Shown: positions 8,784 through 16,905 of the stretch, piece by piece | Layout: the number at the start of each line of letters is the position of its first letter | How positions within the stretch are numbered: the first letter of the stretch is position 1 | Source of the DNA: Pseudooctadecabacter jejudonensis | GTDB taxonomy: Bacteria; Pseudomonadota; Alphaproteobacteria; Rhodobacterales; Rhodobacteraceae | Length of the DNA: 64,000 nucleotides | Reading direction: 5' to 3' | Assembly: GCF_900172275.1 (NCBI RefSeq) | Contig: NZ_FWFT01000002.1 | Span: 248,001 to 312,000, forward strand | Position numbers and translations under genes: made by a program | Notes under the pieces: generated by a model | Told to the model about the DNA's origin: nothing | Databases searched by the model: none | Seen by the model: only the letters and a program-made list of their open reading frames with translations

Positions 8784-9887
8784 ATGCCTGCCAAAATACC
8801 TGCCACCGTTGTCACCGGATTCTTGGGCGCCGGCAAAACCACTCTCATTCGTCACATGCTGGAACACGCCGAGGGCAAGCGCATTGCGCTGATCATCAAC
8901 GAATTTGGCGATCTGGGCGTGGATGGCGATATCCTCAAGGGGTGCGGGGACGAGACCTGCACCGAAGACGACATCATGGAGCTGTCGAACGGCTGCATCT
9001 GCTGCACGGTCGCAGATGATTTCATTCCGACCATGGAAAAACTGCTGGATCGAGAGACACCCCCCGATCACATCGTGATCGAGACCTCTGGCCTTGCCTT
9101 GCCACAGCCGTTGGTGCGGGCGTTCAACTGGCCCGGGATTTCCACGAAGGTCACCGTGGATGGTGTGGTGACTGTCGTCGACGGGCGTGCTGTGACCGAC
9201 GGGCGGTTCGCCCATTCGGTTGAGGCCGTGGACGCCCAACGCAAGCTGGACGAAAATCTCGATCATGAGACGCCCTTGTCGGAGCTGTTCGAGGACCAGA
9301 TCGCCTGCGCCGATATGATTGTCGTCAACAAGTCCGATCTGTTGGAGGCCGGACAGGCGGATGCGTTGCGAGCGACCCTCAAAGCGGATGCCCGCGCCGG
9401 TGTGCAGGTGGTGACATCCACCATGGGCGCGCTGCCTGTGGATGTTTTGCTGGGCCAAGGCGTTGGGGCCGAGGGCGATCTGGACGCCCGACATGAGGTG
9501 CACCACCACCATCATCATGACGACGATCACCACGACCATGATGACCATGACCACGCGCATGAGCATCACCACGCGCATGACCATCACCACCATGAACACG
9601 GACACGACGAATTCGAGAGTTTCGTCGTCGAACGGGGTGAAATCGCAGACCCTGCCGCCTTTGCCGCCCAAGTGGCCGATGTCATCCGCGCGCATGATAT
9701 TTTGCGTCTGAAGGGGTTTGCCGCCATCGAAGGCAAACCCATGCGGCTGACGCTGCAGGCCGTGGGCCCACGGGTTGATACCTATTTTGACCGCCCGTTC
9801 GGCACCGATGCGCGCACCACACGGCTGGTTGTCATCGGACAGGCGGGGCTGGACCATACCGCGATCACCGCAGCCCTTCAGGCATGA
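8784..9887 (+). CDS. cobW: CobW-type GTPase / metal chaperone with His-rich insert
   Basis: This is a G3E-family GTPase of 367 residues. The P-loop GFLGAGKTT is at residues 12-20 and the metal-binding CxCC motif (C71, C73, C74) lies in NGCICCTV. A strongly histidine/aspartate-rich segment follows near residues 235-275, then the CobW C-terminal domain. CobW proteins are thought to deliver metal, here presumably cobalt for CobN, which fits the riboswitch upstream and cobN downstream. ATG 8784 (PAKIPATVVTGFLG) matches the family; an in-frame ATG at 8733 abuts the B12 box and is less likely. Confidence 0.95.
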   Translation: MPAKIPATVVTGFLGAGKTTLIRHMLEHAEGKRIALIINEFGDLGVDGDILKGCGDETCTEDDIMELSNGCICCTVADDFIPTMEKLLDRETPPDHIVIETSGLALPQPLVRAFNWPGISTKVTVDGVVTVVDGRAVTDGRFAHSVEAVDAQRKLDENLDHETPLSELFEDQIACADMIVVNKSDLLEAGQADALRATLKADARAGVQVVTSTMGALPVDVLLGQGVGAEGDLDARHEVHHHHHHDDDHHDHDDHDHAHEHHHAHDHHHHEHGHDEFESFVVERGEIADPAAFAAQVADVIRAHDILRLKGFAAIEGKPMRLTLQAVGPRVDTYFDRPFGTDARTTRLVVIGQAGLDHTAITAALQA

Positions 9888-10336
9888 TCACCGTCGAGGC
9901 CGCAGATCCGACGGCTCAGGGGCCAGCCGCGCTGCTGGCCCAAAGTCATGCCTTGATGAATGCGATGTTCCCGGCGGATGCCTGCCACTATCTTGATCTG
10001 GCGGCCCTGCAAGCGGATCACATCCGCTTCTTCGCCGCCCGCACCGGCGGTCACGTGGTGGGCACCGGCGCCTTGGCGGTCATGGACCGCTACGGAGAGG
10101 TCAAATCCATGTTCACGGATGAGGCAGGGCGCGGCCAAGGCGTGGCCGCGGCCATCCTGCGCATGATCGAAGACACCGCACGGGGCGAGGGCCTGCCCCT
10201 GTTGCGCTTAGAAACCGGCAGAGGCCTTGATGCGGCGCACAGATTGTACCGCCGTTTCGGTTTTACGGAATGCCGGGCCTTCGGGACCTACACCGACGGG
10301 CCTTATTCCTTGTTCTTCGAAAAGGCACTGACGTGA
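9884..10336 (+). CDS. GNAT family N-acetyltransferase
   Basis: This 150-residue protein is a single GNAT domain. The acetyl-CoA-binding loop is seen as GRGQGVAAAIL at residues 82-92, and the C-terminal LYRRFGF motif is typical of the fold. Its ATG overlaps the cobW stop, so it is probably translated from the same riboswitch-controlled mRNA. The substrate is unknown. Its 3' end overlaps a small convergent gene by about 34 bases. Confidence 0.85.
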   Translation: MITVEAADPTAQGPAALLAQSHALMNAMFPADACHYLDLAALQADHIRFFAARTGGHVVGTGALAVMDRYGEVKSMFTDEAGRGQGVAAAILRMIEDTARGEGLPLLRLETGRGLDAAHRLYRRFGFTECRAFGTYTDGPYSLFFEKALT

Positions 10337-10482
10337 GGTTTGGGGCGTTCCTTATAGGGATTTTGCGTGCCGTTGCGGCGCAACCGGTCCCAGCCGCGCG
10401 CCATTTTGCCATCGGCCTCATCCACGGCGTCCTGACCTGCGACGGATCGAAACTGCGGCGGGATTTCTTCCATTTTGCTCAT
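10303..10482 (-). CDS. Small conserved-looking hydrophilic protein, antisense in the cobalamin cluster
   Basis: This is a 59-residue charged protein beginning MSKMEEIPPQFRSV and containing DAVDEADGKMARGWDRLRRNG. The start at 10482 has a good AAAGGGA ribosome site six bases upstream, which supports real translation. It lies on the strand opposite to cobW, the acetyltransferase and cobN, filling most of the gap between them. It leaves only 65 bases to the cobN start for any divergent promoters. I do not know its function. Confidence 0.55.
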   Translation of the reverse strand: MSKMEEIPPQFRSVAGQDAVDEADGKMARGWDRLRRNGTQNPYKERPKPHVSAFSKNKE

Positions 10483-10547
10483 GTCGGTCCCTTTGTCTGG
10501 CGATTGATCTGGACGTCGAACGCGCCGATGCGCGGAAAGGTTCAGCA

Positions 10548-13500
10548 ATGCATTTGCTAGCCGCGACCCCGGGCGCCATCGACGACGGAAAAGAGCCGGT
10601 CGATCTGGGCCAGACACCCGCTGATATCGTGGTCATTTCTGCGGCGGATACGGAGCTCGCCGCGCTCTCTGCGGCACGGGGAGAGTTGGACAATACGCCC
10701 ACATTGCGCCTTGCCAGTATGATGCATTTGATCCACCCGATGTCGGTCGATCTGCATCTGGACAGCTGTGCGACCAAATCCCGGCTGGTGATTGCGCGGG
10801 TGTTGGGCGGGGTCGGATACTGGACCTACGGGGTGGAACAATACGCCGCACGCTTGCGCGCGGCCGGCGTGCCGTTGGCGTTGTTGCCCGGTGATGACAA
10901 GGAAGACGCAGAGCTGCGCAGCCTGTCGAGCGTCAGTGACGCCGATTACGACGCGCTGTGGTCCTATTTGGTGGAAGGCGGGCCTGAGAACGCGACAAAC
11001 GCCCTCAGCTATGCGCGCCACATGCTGGAGGGCGGTGAGGCCCCTGCCCCTGCGCGCCCGCTGCTGAAGGCGGGGGTGTATTGGCCCGGCGCGGGCGTCA
11101 GTGATCTGGCCACGGCACAGGCCAACTGGACCGATGGGGCCGCGATTGTTCCAATCGTCTTTTACCGTGCCTTGGTGCAGGGGGCTGGTTTGAACCCGAT
11201 CAACCGGTTGGTGAAGGGGCTGGTGCGCGCGGGGCTTAACCCGCTGCCGGTGTTTGTGGCCTCCCTCAAAGACCCGCTGTCGCAGGCCACGGTGAAGGGG
11301 CTTTTTACCGCCGCCCCCCCTGACGTGATCCTGAACTGCACCAGTTTCGCTGTGGGGTCGCCGCATGCGGGCGACGCGGCAGCAGTGAACCCGCTGGCAG
11401 CAGGTTATGCCAACGGGGCGCCGGTGTTTCAGGTCGTGCTTGCCGCATCATCGGAAGAGGCATGGGCAGAGGGTCTGACGGGGCTGGGCGCGCGCGATAT
11501 TGCCATGAATGTCGCCCTGCCCGAGGTCGACGGCCGCGTCCTGACCCGCGCGATCAGCTTCAAGGGCGAGGCCTATTTCGACGACGCCACCGAATGCCCC
11601 ATTGCGACCTATCGCGCCGTAGGCGACCGCGTGGATTTCGTTGTGCAACTGGCCACGACCTGGGCCGCATTGCGGGCCCAAACCGCGGCCCAAAAACGCG
11701 TGGCGCTGGTGGTGGCGAATTACCCCAACAAAGACGGGCGCCTTGCCAATGGTGTGGGCCTCGATACGCCTGCGGCCACGGTGCATGCCCTGCACCTTCT
11801 CAAAACCGCCGGATATGACGTCACGCCGCCTGCGGATGCAGGCGCGCTGATGGAGAAGATGATGGCCGGCCCGACGAACTGGCTGACGGATCGTGCTGCG
11901 CGGCATGGGGGTGAGGTCTTGCCCCTCGATATCTACAAAAAACATTTCAATGCGCTCCCTTGGAGCGTGAAAGGGCAAATCACCGCACGGTGGGGCGCCC
12001 CAGAAGATGATCCGTTCTACGTCGCCCCCCCTTCATCTGACCCCCAAAAACTCGCCCCGCAGGGCCGGCCAGCCACGGGTTTTGCCCTCTCCATTCACCG
12101 TTACGGCAACGCCATCGTGGGCCTGCAGCCCGCACGGGGCTACAATGTGGATCCGACCGACACCTATCACAGCCCCGATCTGGTGCCGCCCCACAACTAT
12201 CTGGCGTTCTATGTCTGGCTGCGTCACCACTGGGGCGCGGATGCGATTGTGCACATGGGCAAACATGGCAATCTGGAATGGCTGCCCGGCAAGGCGGTGG
12301 CCCTGTCCGAGACCTGCTGGCCGGAGGTCGTTTTGGGCCCAACGCCGCATGTCTATCCCTTCATCGTCAACGATCCGGGTGAAGGCACGCAGGCCAAGCG
12401 GCGCAGCTCTGCCGTGATCATCGACCACCTGACACCCCCTTTGACGCGCGCCGAAAGCTACGGGCCCCTGCGCGATCTGGAGGCCTTGGTGGACGAATAT
12501 TACGAGGCCGCAGGCGTCGATCCGCGCCGCATTGACCATCTGCGCCGCGAGATCTTGTCGCTGTCCGACGTCACGGGGTTGGCGGCAGATGTCGGGTTCG
12601 ATGGGGACGAAGACGGGGATCTGGCCAAGCTGGATGCCTATTTGTGTGAGTTGAAAGAGGCCCAGATTCGCGACGGTTTGCATGTGTTCGGTCAATCGCC
12701 CGAGGGGGATCAGCTGCGCGATTTGGTCATCGCACTGGCCCGCATTCCACGCGGCGATGGCACGGGCGGCGATGCATCGCTGTTGCGGGCTTTGGCCGCT
12801 GATCTGGGGCTGGGGTTTGATCCGCTGGATTGCAATTTGGCCGCCGCGGCAGAGGTCAAACCGGCCTTGCTGGCCGACCTGACCTCGGACAGCTGGCGTA
12901 CGCTTGGCGACACGGTTGAGCGGTTGGAGCTGTTGGCGATTGCGCTGATGGAGGGCGGAGCGGCGCCTGGCCCCGCGTCTGGCGCTGTGTTGGATCAGAT
13001 GCGCGGTGCGATCCGCGACACGGTTGCGGCGTGCGGGCCGCGTGAAGGGCACGGGTTGCTCCGCGCCCTCGCGGGGCAGTTCGTGGCCCCTGCCCCGTCG
13101 GGTGCGCCGACGCGCGGGCGGTTGGACGTTTTGCCCACGGGGGGCAATTTCTTTTCCGTGGATGCGCGTGCGGTGCCCACGCCCACGGCCTGGGCCTTGG
13201 GATGGAAATCTGCCAGTCTGCTGATTGAAAAACATCTGCAGGATCACGGTGATTGGCCGCGCACGATGTTGGTCACCGCCTGGGGCACGGCCAATATGCG
13301 CACGGGCGGCGATGACATTGCGCAGGCCATGGCGCTGATGGGGGTCAAGCCAAAGTGGGACGCGGCGAACCGACGTGTGACCGGGTTCGAGATCATCCCT
13401 GAGGGCGCTTTGGGGCGGCCACGGGTGGATGTCACGTTGCGGATCAGCGGGTTTTTCCGCGACGCGTTTCCGCAGCTGATTGCGCTTTTTGATTCAGCGG

Positions 13501-14279
13501 CGCAGGCGGTGCAGGCGTTGGACGAGGCCCCCGGCCAGAATCCTGCGGCGGAAAGGGCACGGGCGGGCGAAGGGGCCGCGCGGGTCTATGGATCAAAACC
13601 CGGCGCCTATGGTGCGGGCCTGCAGGCGATGATTGACGAGAGGCTTTGGGCGGGGCGCGCCGATCTTGCGGACGCTTATCTGGAATGGGGCGGCTATGCC
13701 TATTCGGCAGCACAAGAGGGCGTGCGCGACCGCGCGGGGTTTGAGGCGCGATTGGGCCAGGTTGAGGCCATTGTGCAAAATCAGGACAACCGGGAACACG
13801 ACATCCTCGACAGCGACGATTACTACCAGTTCGAAGGCGGGGCGGCGGCGGCGGTGGCCACCCTGCAGGGCCGTGACCGCCCCGTGTATCACAACGATCA
13901 TTCACGCCCCGAACGCCCCGTCATCCGCACGTTGGATGATGAGATTGCCCGTGTTGTGCGGTCCCGCGTGGTGAACCCAAAGTGGATCGAAGGCGTCAAA
14001 CGCCACGGCTACAAAGGCGCGTTTGAGATGGCGGCGACGGTCGATTACCTTTTTGCCTTTGCGGCCACGACAGGCGTCGTGAAGACCCATCACTTTGACA
14101 TGGTCGAGGAGGCGTTTTTGGCCGACGAGGACACGCGCGACTTCATTGCGCAGCACAACGCCCCTGCCCTGGCCGAAATTGCCGCCCGTCTGGCTGAGGC
14201 GATTGATCGTGGCCTCTGGACGCCGCGCAGCAATTCTGCGCGGGCGCGCATTTCAGACCTGACCAGAGAAGGGCAGTAA
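10548..14279 (+). CDS. cobN: Cobaltochelatase subunit CobN
   Basis: This is the 1243-residue large subunit of the aerobic ATP-dependent cobaltochelatase, which with CobS and CobT inserts Co2+ into hydrogenobyrinic acid a,c-diamide. Family motifs include VGLQPARGYNVDPTDTYH, VPPHNYLAFYVWLRHHWGAD, MGKHGNLEWLPGK and a C-terminal EYAFDATAA-like region. Residues 493-511 (APPSSDPQKLAPQGRPATG) are encoded by a copy of the dispersed repeat and look like an insertion relative to the family pattern DPFxxxGxFxL. The ribosome site is GGAAAGG upstream of ATG 10548. CobS/CobT are not in the window. Confidence 0.95.
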   Translation: MHLLAATPGAIDDGKEPVDLGQTPADIVVISAADTELAALSAARGELDNTPTLRLASMMHLIHPMSVDLHLDSCATKSRLVIARVLGGVGYWTYGVEQYAARLRAAGVPLALLPGDDKEDAELRSLSSVSDADYDALWSYLVEGGPENATNALSYARHMLEGGEAPAPARPLLKAGVYWPGAGVSDLATAQANWTDGAAIVPIVFYRALVQGAGLNPINRLVKGLVRAGLNPLPVFVASLKDPLSQATVKGLFTAAPPDVILNCTSFAVGSPHAGDAAAVNPLAAGYANGAPVFQVVLAASSEEAWAEGLTGLGARDIAMNVALPEVDGRVLTRAISFKGEAYFDDATECPIATYRAVGDRVDFVVQLATTWAALRAQTAAQKRVALVVANYPNKDGRLANGVGLDTPAATVHALHLLKTAGYDVTPPADAGALMEKMMAGPTNWLTDRAARHGGEVLPLDIYKKHFNALPWSVKGQITARWGAPEDDPFYVAPPSSDPQKLAPQGRPATGFALSIHRYGNAIVGLQPARGYNVDPTDTYHSPDLVPPHNYLAFYVWLRHHWGADAIVHMGKHGNLEWLPGKAVALSETCWPEVVLGPTPHVYPFIVNDPGEGTQAKRRSSAVIIDHLTPPLTRAESYGPLRDLEALVDEYYEAAGVDPRRIDHLRREILSLSDVTGLAADVGFDGDEDGDLAKLDAYLCELKEAQIRDGLHVFGQSPEGDQLRDLVIALARIPRGDGTGGDASLLRALAADLGLGFDPLDCNLAAAAEVKPALLADLTSDSWRTLGDTVERLELLAIALMEGGAAPGPASGAVLDQMRGAIRDTVAACGPREGHGLLRALAGQFVAPAPSGAPTRGRLDVLPTGGNFFSVDARAVPTPTAWALGWKSASLLIEKHLQDHGDWPRTMLVTAWGTANMRTGGDDIAQAMALMGVKPKWDAANRRVTGFEIIPEGALGRPRVDVTLRISGFFRDAFPQLIALFDSAAQAVQALDEAPGQNPAAERARAGEGAARVYGSKPGAYGAGLQAMIDERLWAGRADLADAYLEWGGYAYSAAQEGVRDRAGFEARLGQVEAIVQNQDNREHDILDSDDYYQFEGGAAAAVATLQGRDRPVYHNDHSRPERPVIRTLDDEIARVVRSRVVNPKWIEGVKRHGYKGAFEMAATVDYLFAFAATTGVVKTHHFDMVEEAFLADEDTRDFIAQHNAPALAEIAARLAEAIDRGLWTPRSNSARARISDLTREGQ
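12024..12070. repeat. Composite dispersed repeat block, copy B, inside cobN
   Basis: This stretch repeats the conserved block seen at 8391-8429: CTTCATCTGACCC, then AAAAACTCGCCCCGCAGGGC. It carries one extra base in the C-run compared with copy A and lacks the palindrome. It is read in frame by cobN as about 17-19 residues. It falls between the conserved DPFY and the RYGN...ARGY motifs, so the protein apparently tolerates the insertion. Confidence 0.8.
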
Positions 14280-14293
14280 GGGAGGCCGTGAAC

Positions 14294-14362
14294 TCATAAC
14301 CCGGCAGCGAGAGCAGCCACACCAAGATACGCAAACAGAATACAAACAGAAAAATAACGCAT
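14294..14362 (-). CDS. Possible 22-residue membrane peptide
   Basis: A short minus-strand ORF encodes MRYFSVCILFAYLGVAALAA plus two residues, essentially one hydrophobic helix. A GGGAGG ribosome-like site lies four bases before the ATG. It occupies the cobN-cobO gap, antisense to both. I cannot identify it, and such a short ORF can occur by chance; the hydrophobicity and Shine-Dalgarno site are the only support. Confidence 0.3.
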   Translation of the reverse strand: MRYFSVCILFAYLGVAALAAGL

Positions 14363-14406
14363 CCGGCCTCCCTGACTGCTGTGAAAACACCACGTGAGGG
14401 GACGAA

Positions 14407-14508
14407 ATGTCAGGGGAAAAGAGGCGCCGTTTTCCCAACTGCAGCAGCCCCCTTGGCAAGCCCGCCAGATCAGACCAGCATCAGACCCAGAAGGAGACGA
14501 CAGTATGA
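14407..14508 (+). CDS. Possible 33-codon leader ORF coupled to cobO
   Basis: A short ORF (MSGEKRRRFPNCSSPLGK and on to KETTV) begins after a GAGGGGA ribosome-like site and ends with a TGA that overlaps the cobO ATG as ATGA. That overlap is the usual sign of translational coupling. The basic, polar sequence matches nothing I know. It may be a leader peptide or a chance ORF within the cobO leader. Confidence 0.3.
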   Translation: MSGEKRRRFPNCSSPLGKPARSDQHQTQKETTV

Positions 14509-15116
14509 GCACCGAAGACGCCGACCGCCACGCCATGAAGATGGCCAAAAAGAAGGCCGCCCGCGATAAGATCATGGCGACCAAGACGGACAAGAAGGGC
14601 TTGATTATTGTGCATACCGGTAAGGGGAAGGGGAAATCCTCTGCCGCGTTCGGGATGATCTTCCGCCATATCGCCCACGGGATGAAATGCGCGGTTGTGC
14701 AATTCATCAAGGGGGGGATGTCGACGGGGGAGCGCGATCTGATCTTGTCCAAATTCTCGGATGACTGTGCGTTCCACACAATGGGCGAAGGGTTCACATG
14801 GGAGACGCAGGACAAGACCCGCGACACAGAAATGGCCATGGCCGCGTGGGAAAAGGCGAAAGAGCTGATCCGCGATGAGGCCAATTCGATGGTTCTTTTG
14901 GATGAGGTCAACATCGCCATCCGGTATGATTATGTGCCGATTGCAAATGTGGTGAAGTTTCTGGTCGAGGAAAAGCCGGACATGACCCATGTGGTGCTGA
15001 CGGGGCGCAATGCCCATGCGGATCTGATCGAAATTGCCGATCTGGTGACCGAGATGGAGCTGGTCAAACATCCGTTCCGGTCGGGCATCAAGGCGCAAAT
15101 CGGCGTCGAGTATTAA
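14505..15116 (+). CDS. cobO: Cob(I)yrinic acid a,c-diamide adenosyltransferase
   Basis: This 203-residue CobA/CobO-type enzyme uses ATP to adenosylate the corrinoid cobalt. The P-loop-like HTGKGKGKSSAAFG lies at residues 37-50, and the later VLLDEVNIAI and VVLTGRNA motifs are characteristic. ATG 14505 is chosen because AAGGAGA lies eight bases upstream and the N-terminal MSTEDADRHAMKM fits the family. It follows cobN and directly precedes bluB. Confidence 0.95.
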   Translation: MSTEDADRHAMKMAKKKAARDKIMATKTDKKGLIIVHTGKGKGKSSAAFGMIFRHIAHGMKCAVVQFIKGGMSTGERDLILSKFSDDCAFHTMGEGFTWETQDKTRDTEMAMAAWEKAKELIRDEANSMVLLDEVNIAIRYDYVPIANVVKFLVEEKPDMTHVVLTGRNAHADLIEIADLVTEMELVKHPFRSGIKAQIGVEY

Positions 15117-15124
15117 GGGTGCAG

Positions 15125-15742
15125 ATGGGGCAAACCCATCGCGATGCGCTGGCCGACTTGTTGGTCTGGCGACGTGATGTGCGGCATTTTCGGACCGAGG
15201 CGATTGACGGGGCGGTGCTGGGCCGGTTGCGGGCCGCGATGGACCGTGCGCCAGCGGTGGGCAATGCGCGGCCCTGGCGGGTGATGCAGGTGGAGGATGC
15301 CGCCAAACGGGCGGCGGTCACCGCCAATTTCGAGGCGGCGAATGCGCGGGCTGCGGATATTTACGAGGGGGAGGCCGCGCAAAAGTATCGCAGCCTGAAA
15401 CTGGCGGGCTTGCACGATGCGCCGGTGCATCTGGCCGTCTGGACAGACACGGCCCCTGCCGAAGGCGCGGGACTGGGGCGCCAGACCATGCCCGAGATGC
15501 TGGCCTATTCCACGGTCGCCGCGATCCACACGTTGTGGCTGGCGGCACGGGCCGAAAACATCGGTGTGGGGTGGGTGTCGATCCTGGATCCTGCGCCCTT
15601 GAAGGATCTGTTCGGCGTGCCTGCCACGTGGGACTTAACCGCCTATTTGTGCGTGGGTCACGCGGCTGAGGATGCCGATACGCCGTTGTTGCATCGCGCT
15701 GGCTGGCAGGACAACACTGCGACACACTGGGACGTGGTCTAG
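15125..15742 (+). CDS. bluB: 5,6-dimethylbenzimidazole synthase
   Basis: This 205-residue nitroreductase-fold flavoenzyme is of the BluB type, which breaks down reduced FMN with O2 to give the B12 lower ligand. Family features are FRTEAIDGAVLGRL, the RAPAVGNARPWR segment, and a C-terminal GVGWVSILDP stretch. ATG 15125 is preferred because AAGGG precedes it by five bases; an in-frame GTG at 15119 is possible. It lies eight bases after cobO and is probably in the same transcript. The requirement for O2 agrees with the aerobic CobN pathway. Confidence 0.92.
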   Translation: MGQTHRDALADLLVWRRDVRHFRTEAIDGAVLGRLRAAMDRAPAVGNARPWRVMQVEDAAKRAAVTANFEAANARAADIYEGEAAQKYRSLKLAGLHDAPVHLAVWTDTAPAEGAGLGRQTMPEMLAYSTVAAIHTLWLAARAENIGVGWVSILDPAPLKDLFGVPATWDLTAYLCVGHAAEDADTPLLHRAGWQDNTATHWDVV

Positions 15743-15802
15743 GCGGCAGGGAACCCTGAGAGTGCGGTTTTGTTAGGTCTTCAAACCTTTGGGAGACCGA
15801 CA

Positions 15803-16132
15803 ATGAGCAAAGACCGAAAGACAATCTGGGACGAATGGCAGGACCTTGTGAACATGGCCCCGCAAGAGCTGGACGATTGGCTGGACACCGAAGACAGCAA
15901 ATCCGTCGGCGACAGTGACGACGGCGAAAGCACAGGTCACAAATCGGGGCGGCGGATTGTGAACATCCAGCGCACCAACAAAGACGATCTGACCGACGAT
16001 CAGTGGTCGCATATGGGCAAGGTTGTCGGCTATATCAAACGCCATACGTCACAAGGCGGGCCGGATGACGATGTGGAAACGTCGGCATGGCGGTATTCAT
16101 TGATGAACTGGGGACATGATCCTTTGAAGTAA
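15803..16132 (+). CDS. DUF3140 domain protein
   Basis: This 109-residue hydrophilic protein matches the DUF3140 pattern: WDEWQDLVNMAPQELDDWL near the N-terminus and DDQWSHMGKVVGYIKRH with a C-terminal SAWRYSLMNWGHDPLK. Some members are annotated as DNA-binding, but the function is unproven. ATG 15803 has a GGGAGA ribosome site. The acidic middle (SDDGES) is likely flexible. It stands alone between bluB and the Lin0512 pair. Confidence 0.75.
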   Translation: MSKDRKTIWDEWQDLVNMAPQELDDWLDTEDSKSVGDSDDGESTGHKSGRRIVNIQRTNKDDLTDDQWSHMGKVVGYIKRHTSQGGPDDDVETSAWRYSLMNWGHDPLK

Positions 16133-16138
16133 GGGGCG

Positions 16139-16160
16139 GCTAAAATTCCGGAATTTTAGC
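16139..16160. repeat. 22-bp perfect palindrome with core AAAATTCCGGAATTTT
   Basis: The perfect palindrome GCTAAAATTCCGGAATTTTAGC lies seven bases past the DUF3140 stop and just upstream of the first Lin0512 gene. Its 16-bp core is identical to those at 8433, 18215 and 24039. It contains TAA on both strands but is not the actual stop here. Confidence 0.85.
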
Positions 16161-16177
16161 GCTGCACGGAGGGACAG

Positions 16178-16516
16178 ATGGCGACACGGTTGCTGACGGA
16201 ATTCGGGATGGGCACGTCGCTGCGGCGGCAAGATTACACGCAGGCCGCGCGGCGGGCGCTACAGGACGCGCTTTGGCACAATTCGATCAATCTGGCGGAG
16301 CTGTACGGCCAGCCGAAAGAGGCGATGCAGATCACCGTTGAGATCGGTGTGCAGCAGCCCGATGCCGTTGATACGGACGCGTTGCGGGACATTTTCCCTT
16401 ATGGTCAGCTGCAATTTGACGTGGTGAAGGGCGGGCTGGATGTGCCGCGCCCCGACGGACACCCGACGGTTATCGCCAATGTGGCGCTGTCCGTCGCACT
16501 GGAGTTGGACGCATGA
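16178..16516 (+). CDS. Lin0512 family protein, first of tandem pair
   Basis: This 112-residue protein is of the Lin0512 family, whose function is unknown. It starts MATRLLTEFGMGTSLRRQDY and contains AARRALQDALWHNSI, GVQQPDAV and GGLDVPRP, all shared with the next gene. A GGAGGG ribosome site lies just upstream. Its stop overlaps the next ATG, so the two paralogues are probably made together and may form a hetero-oligomer; that is inference. Confidence 0.75.
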   Translation: MATRLLTEFGMGTSLRRQDYTQAARRALQDALWHNSINLAELYGQPKEAMQITVEIGVQQPDAVDTDALRDIFPYGQLQFDVVKGGLDVPRPDGHPTVIANVALSVALELDA

Positions 16517-16857
16517 GTGATCAACGGTTCATCATCGAAATGGGCATGGGCAATGACCTTTATGGCCGCGACTACACCAAGGCCGCCGCGCGGGCGATTG
16601 AGGATGCGTTGCGGCATTCGTCAATTCCTTTGTTTGAGGCCACGGGCCTGTCCCACGACGCTATGCGGGTTCAGGTGACGGTGGGTGTGCAGGACCCCGA
16701 TGCGGTGGATTGTGCGGCTTTGGCCGAAAAACTGCCCCGTGGGCGGGCCGAGGTGCGGGCCGTGACAGGCGGGCTGAATGTGACCAATCCGGACAACGGC
16801 AATGTGATCGTCATCGCCTCTGCCGCGGTTGAGGCATTTTTGCCGTTTCAGGGCTAG
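16513..16857 (+). CDS. Lin0512 family protein, second of tandem pair
   Basis: This 114-residue paralogue of the preceding protein has matching blocks in the same order: EMGMGNDLYGRDYTKAA, RAIEDALRHSSI, AMRVQVTVGVQDPDAVD and GGLNVTNPDNGNVIVIASAAV. The likeness across the full length indicates tandem duplication followed by divergence. It starts within the stop of the first copy (ATGA). No catalytic motif is evident to me. Confidence 0.75.
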   Translation: MSDQRFIIEMGMGNDLYGRDYTKAAARAIEDALRHSSIPLFEATGLSHDAMRVQVTVGVQDPDAVDCAALAEKLPRGRAEVRAVTGGLNVTNPDNGNVIVIASAAVEAFLPFQG

Positions 16858-16905
16858 ATCGGGGGTTTTCCGCGTGACAGGGTGAGGGCGAAGGAGGCCC
16901 TCGCC

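Noticed and set aside
8733-8786. Earlier ATG (8733) as the cobW start
   Set aside because: It abuts the B12 box, lacks a ribosome site and adds residues not seen in CobW proteins; 8784 fits the family.
9499-9615. Repetitive CACCAC/GACCAT tract as a possible tandem repeat or CRISPR
   Set aside because: It is the codon run for the His/Asp-rich insert of CobW; there are no regular spacers.
12033-13247. Open frame of 404 codons on the minus strand
   Set aside because: Antisense to cobN, with no ribosome site and an Arg/Gln-rich translation typical of shadow frames.
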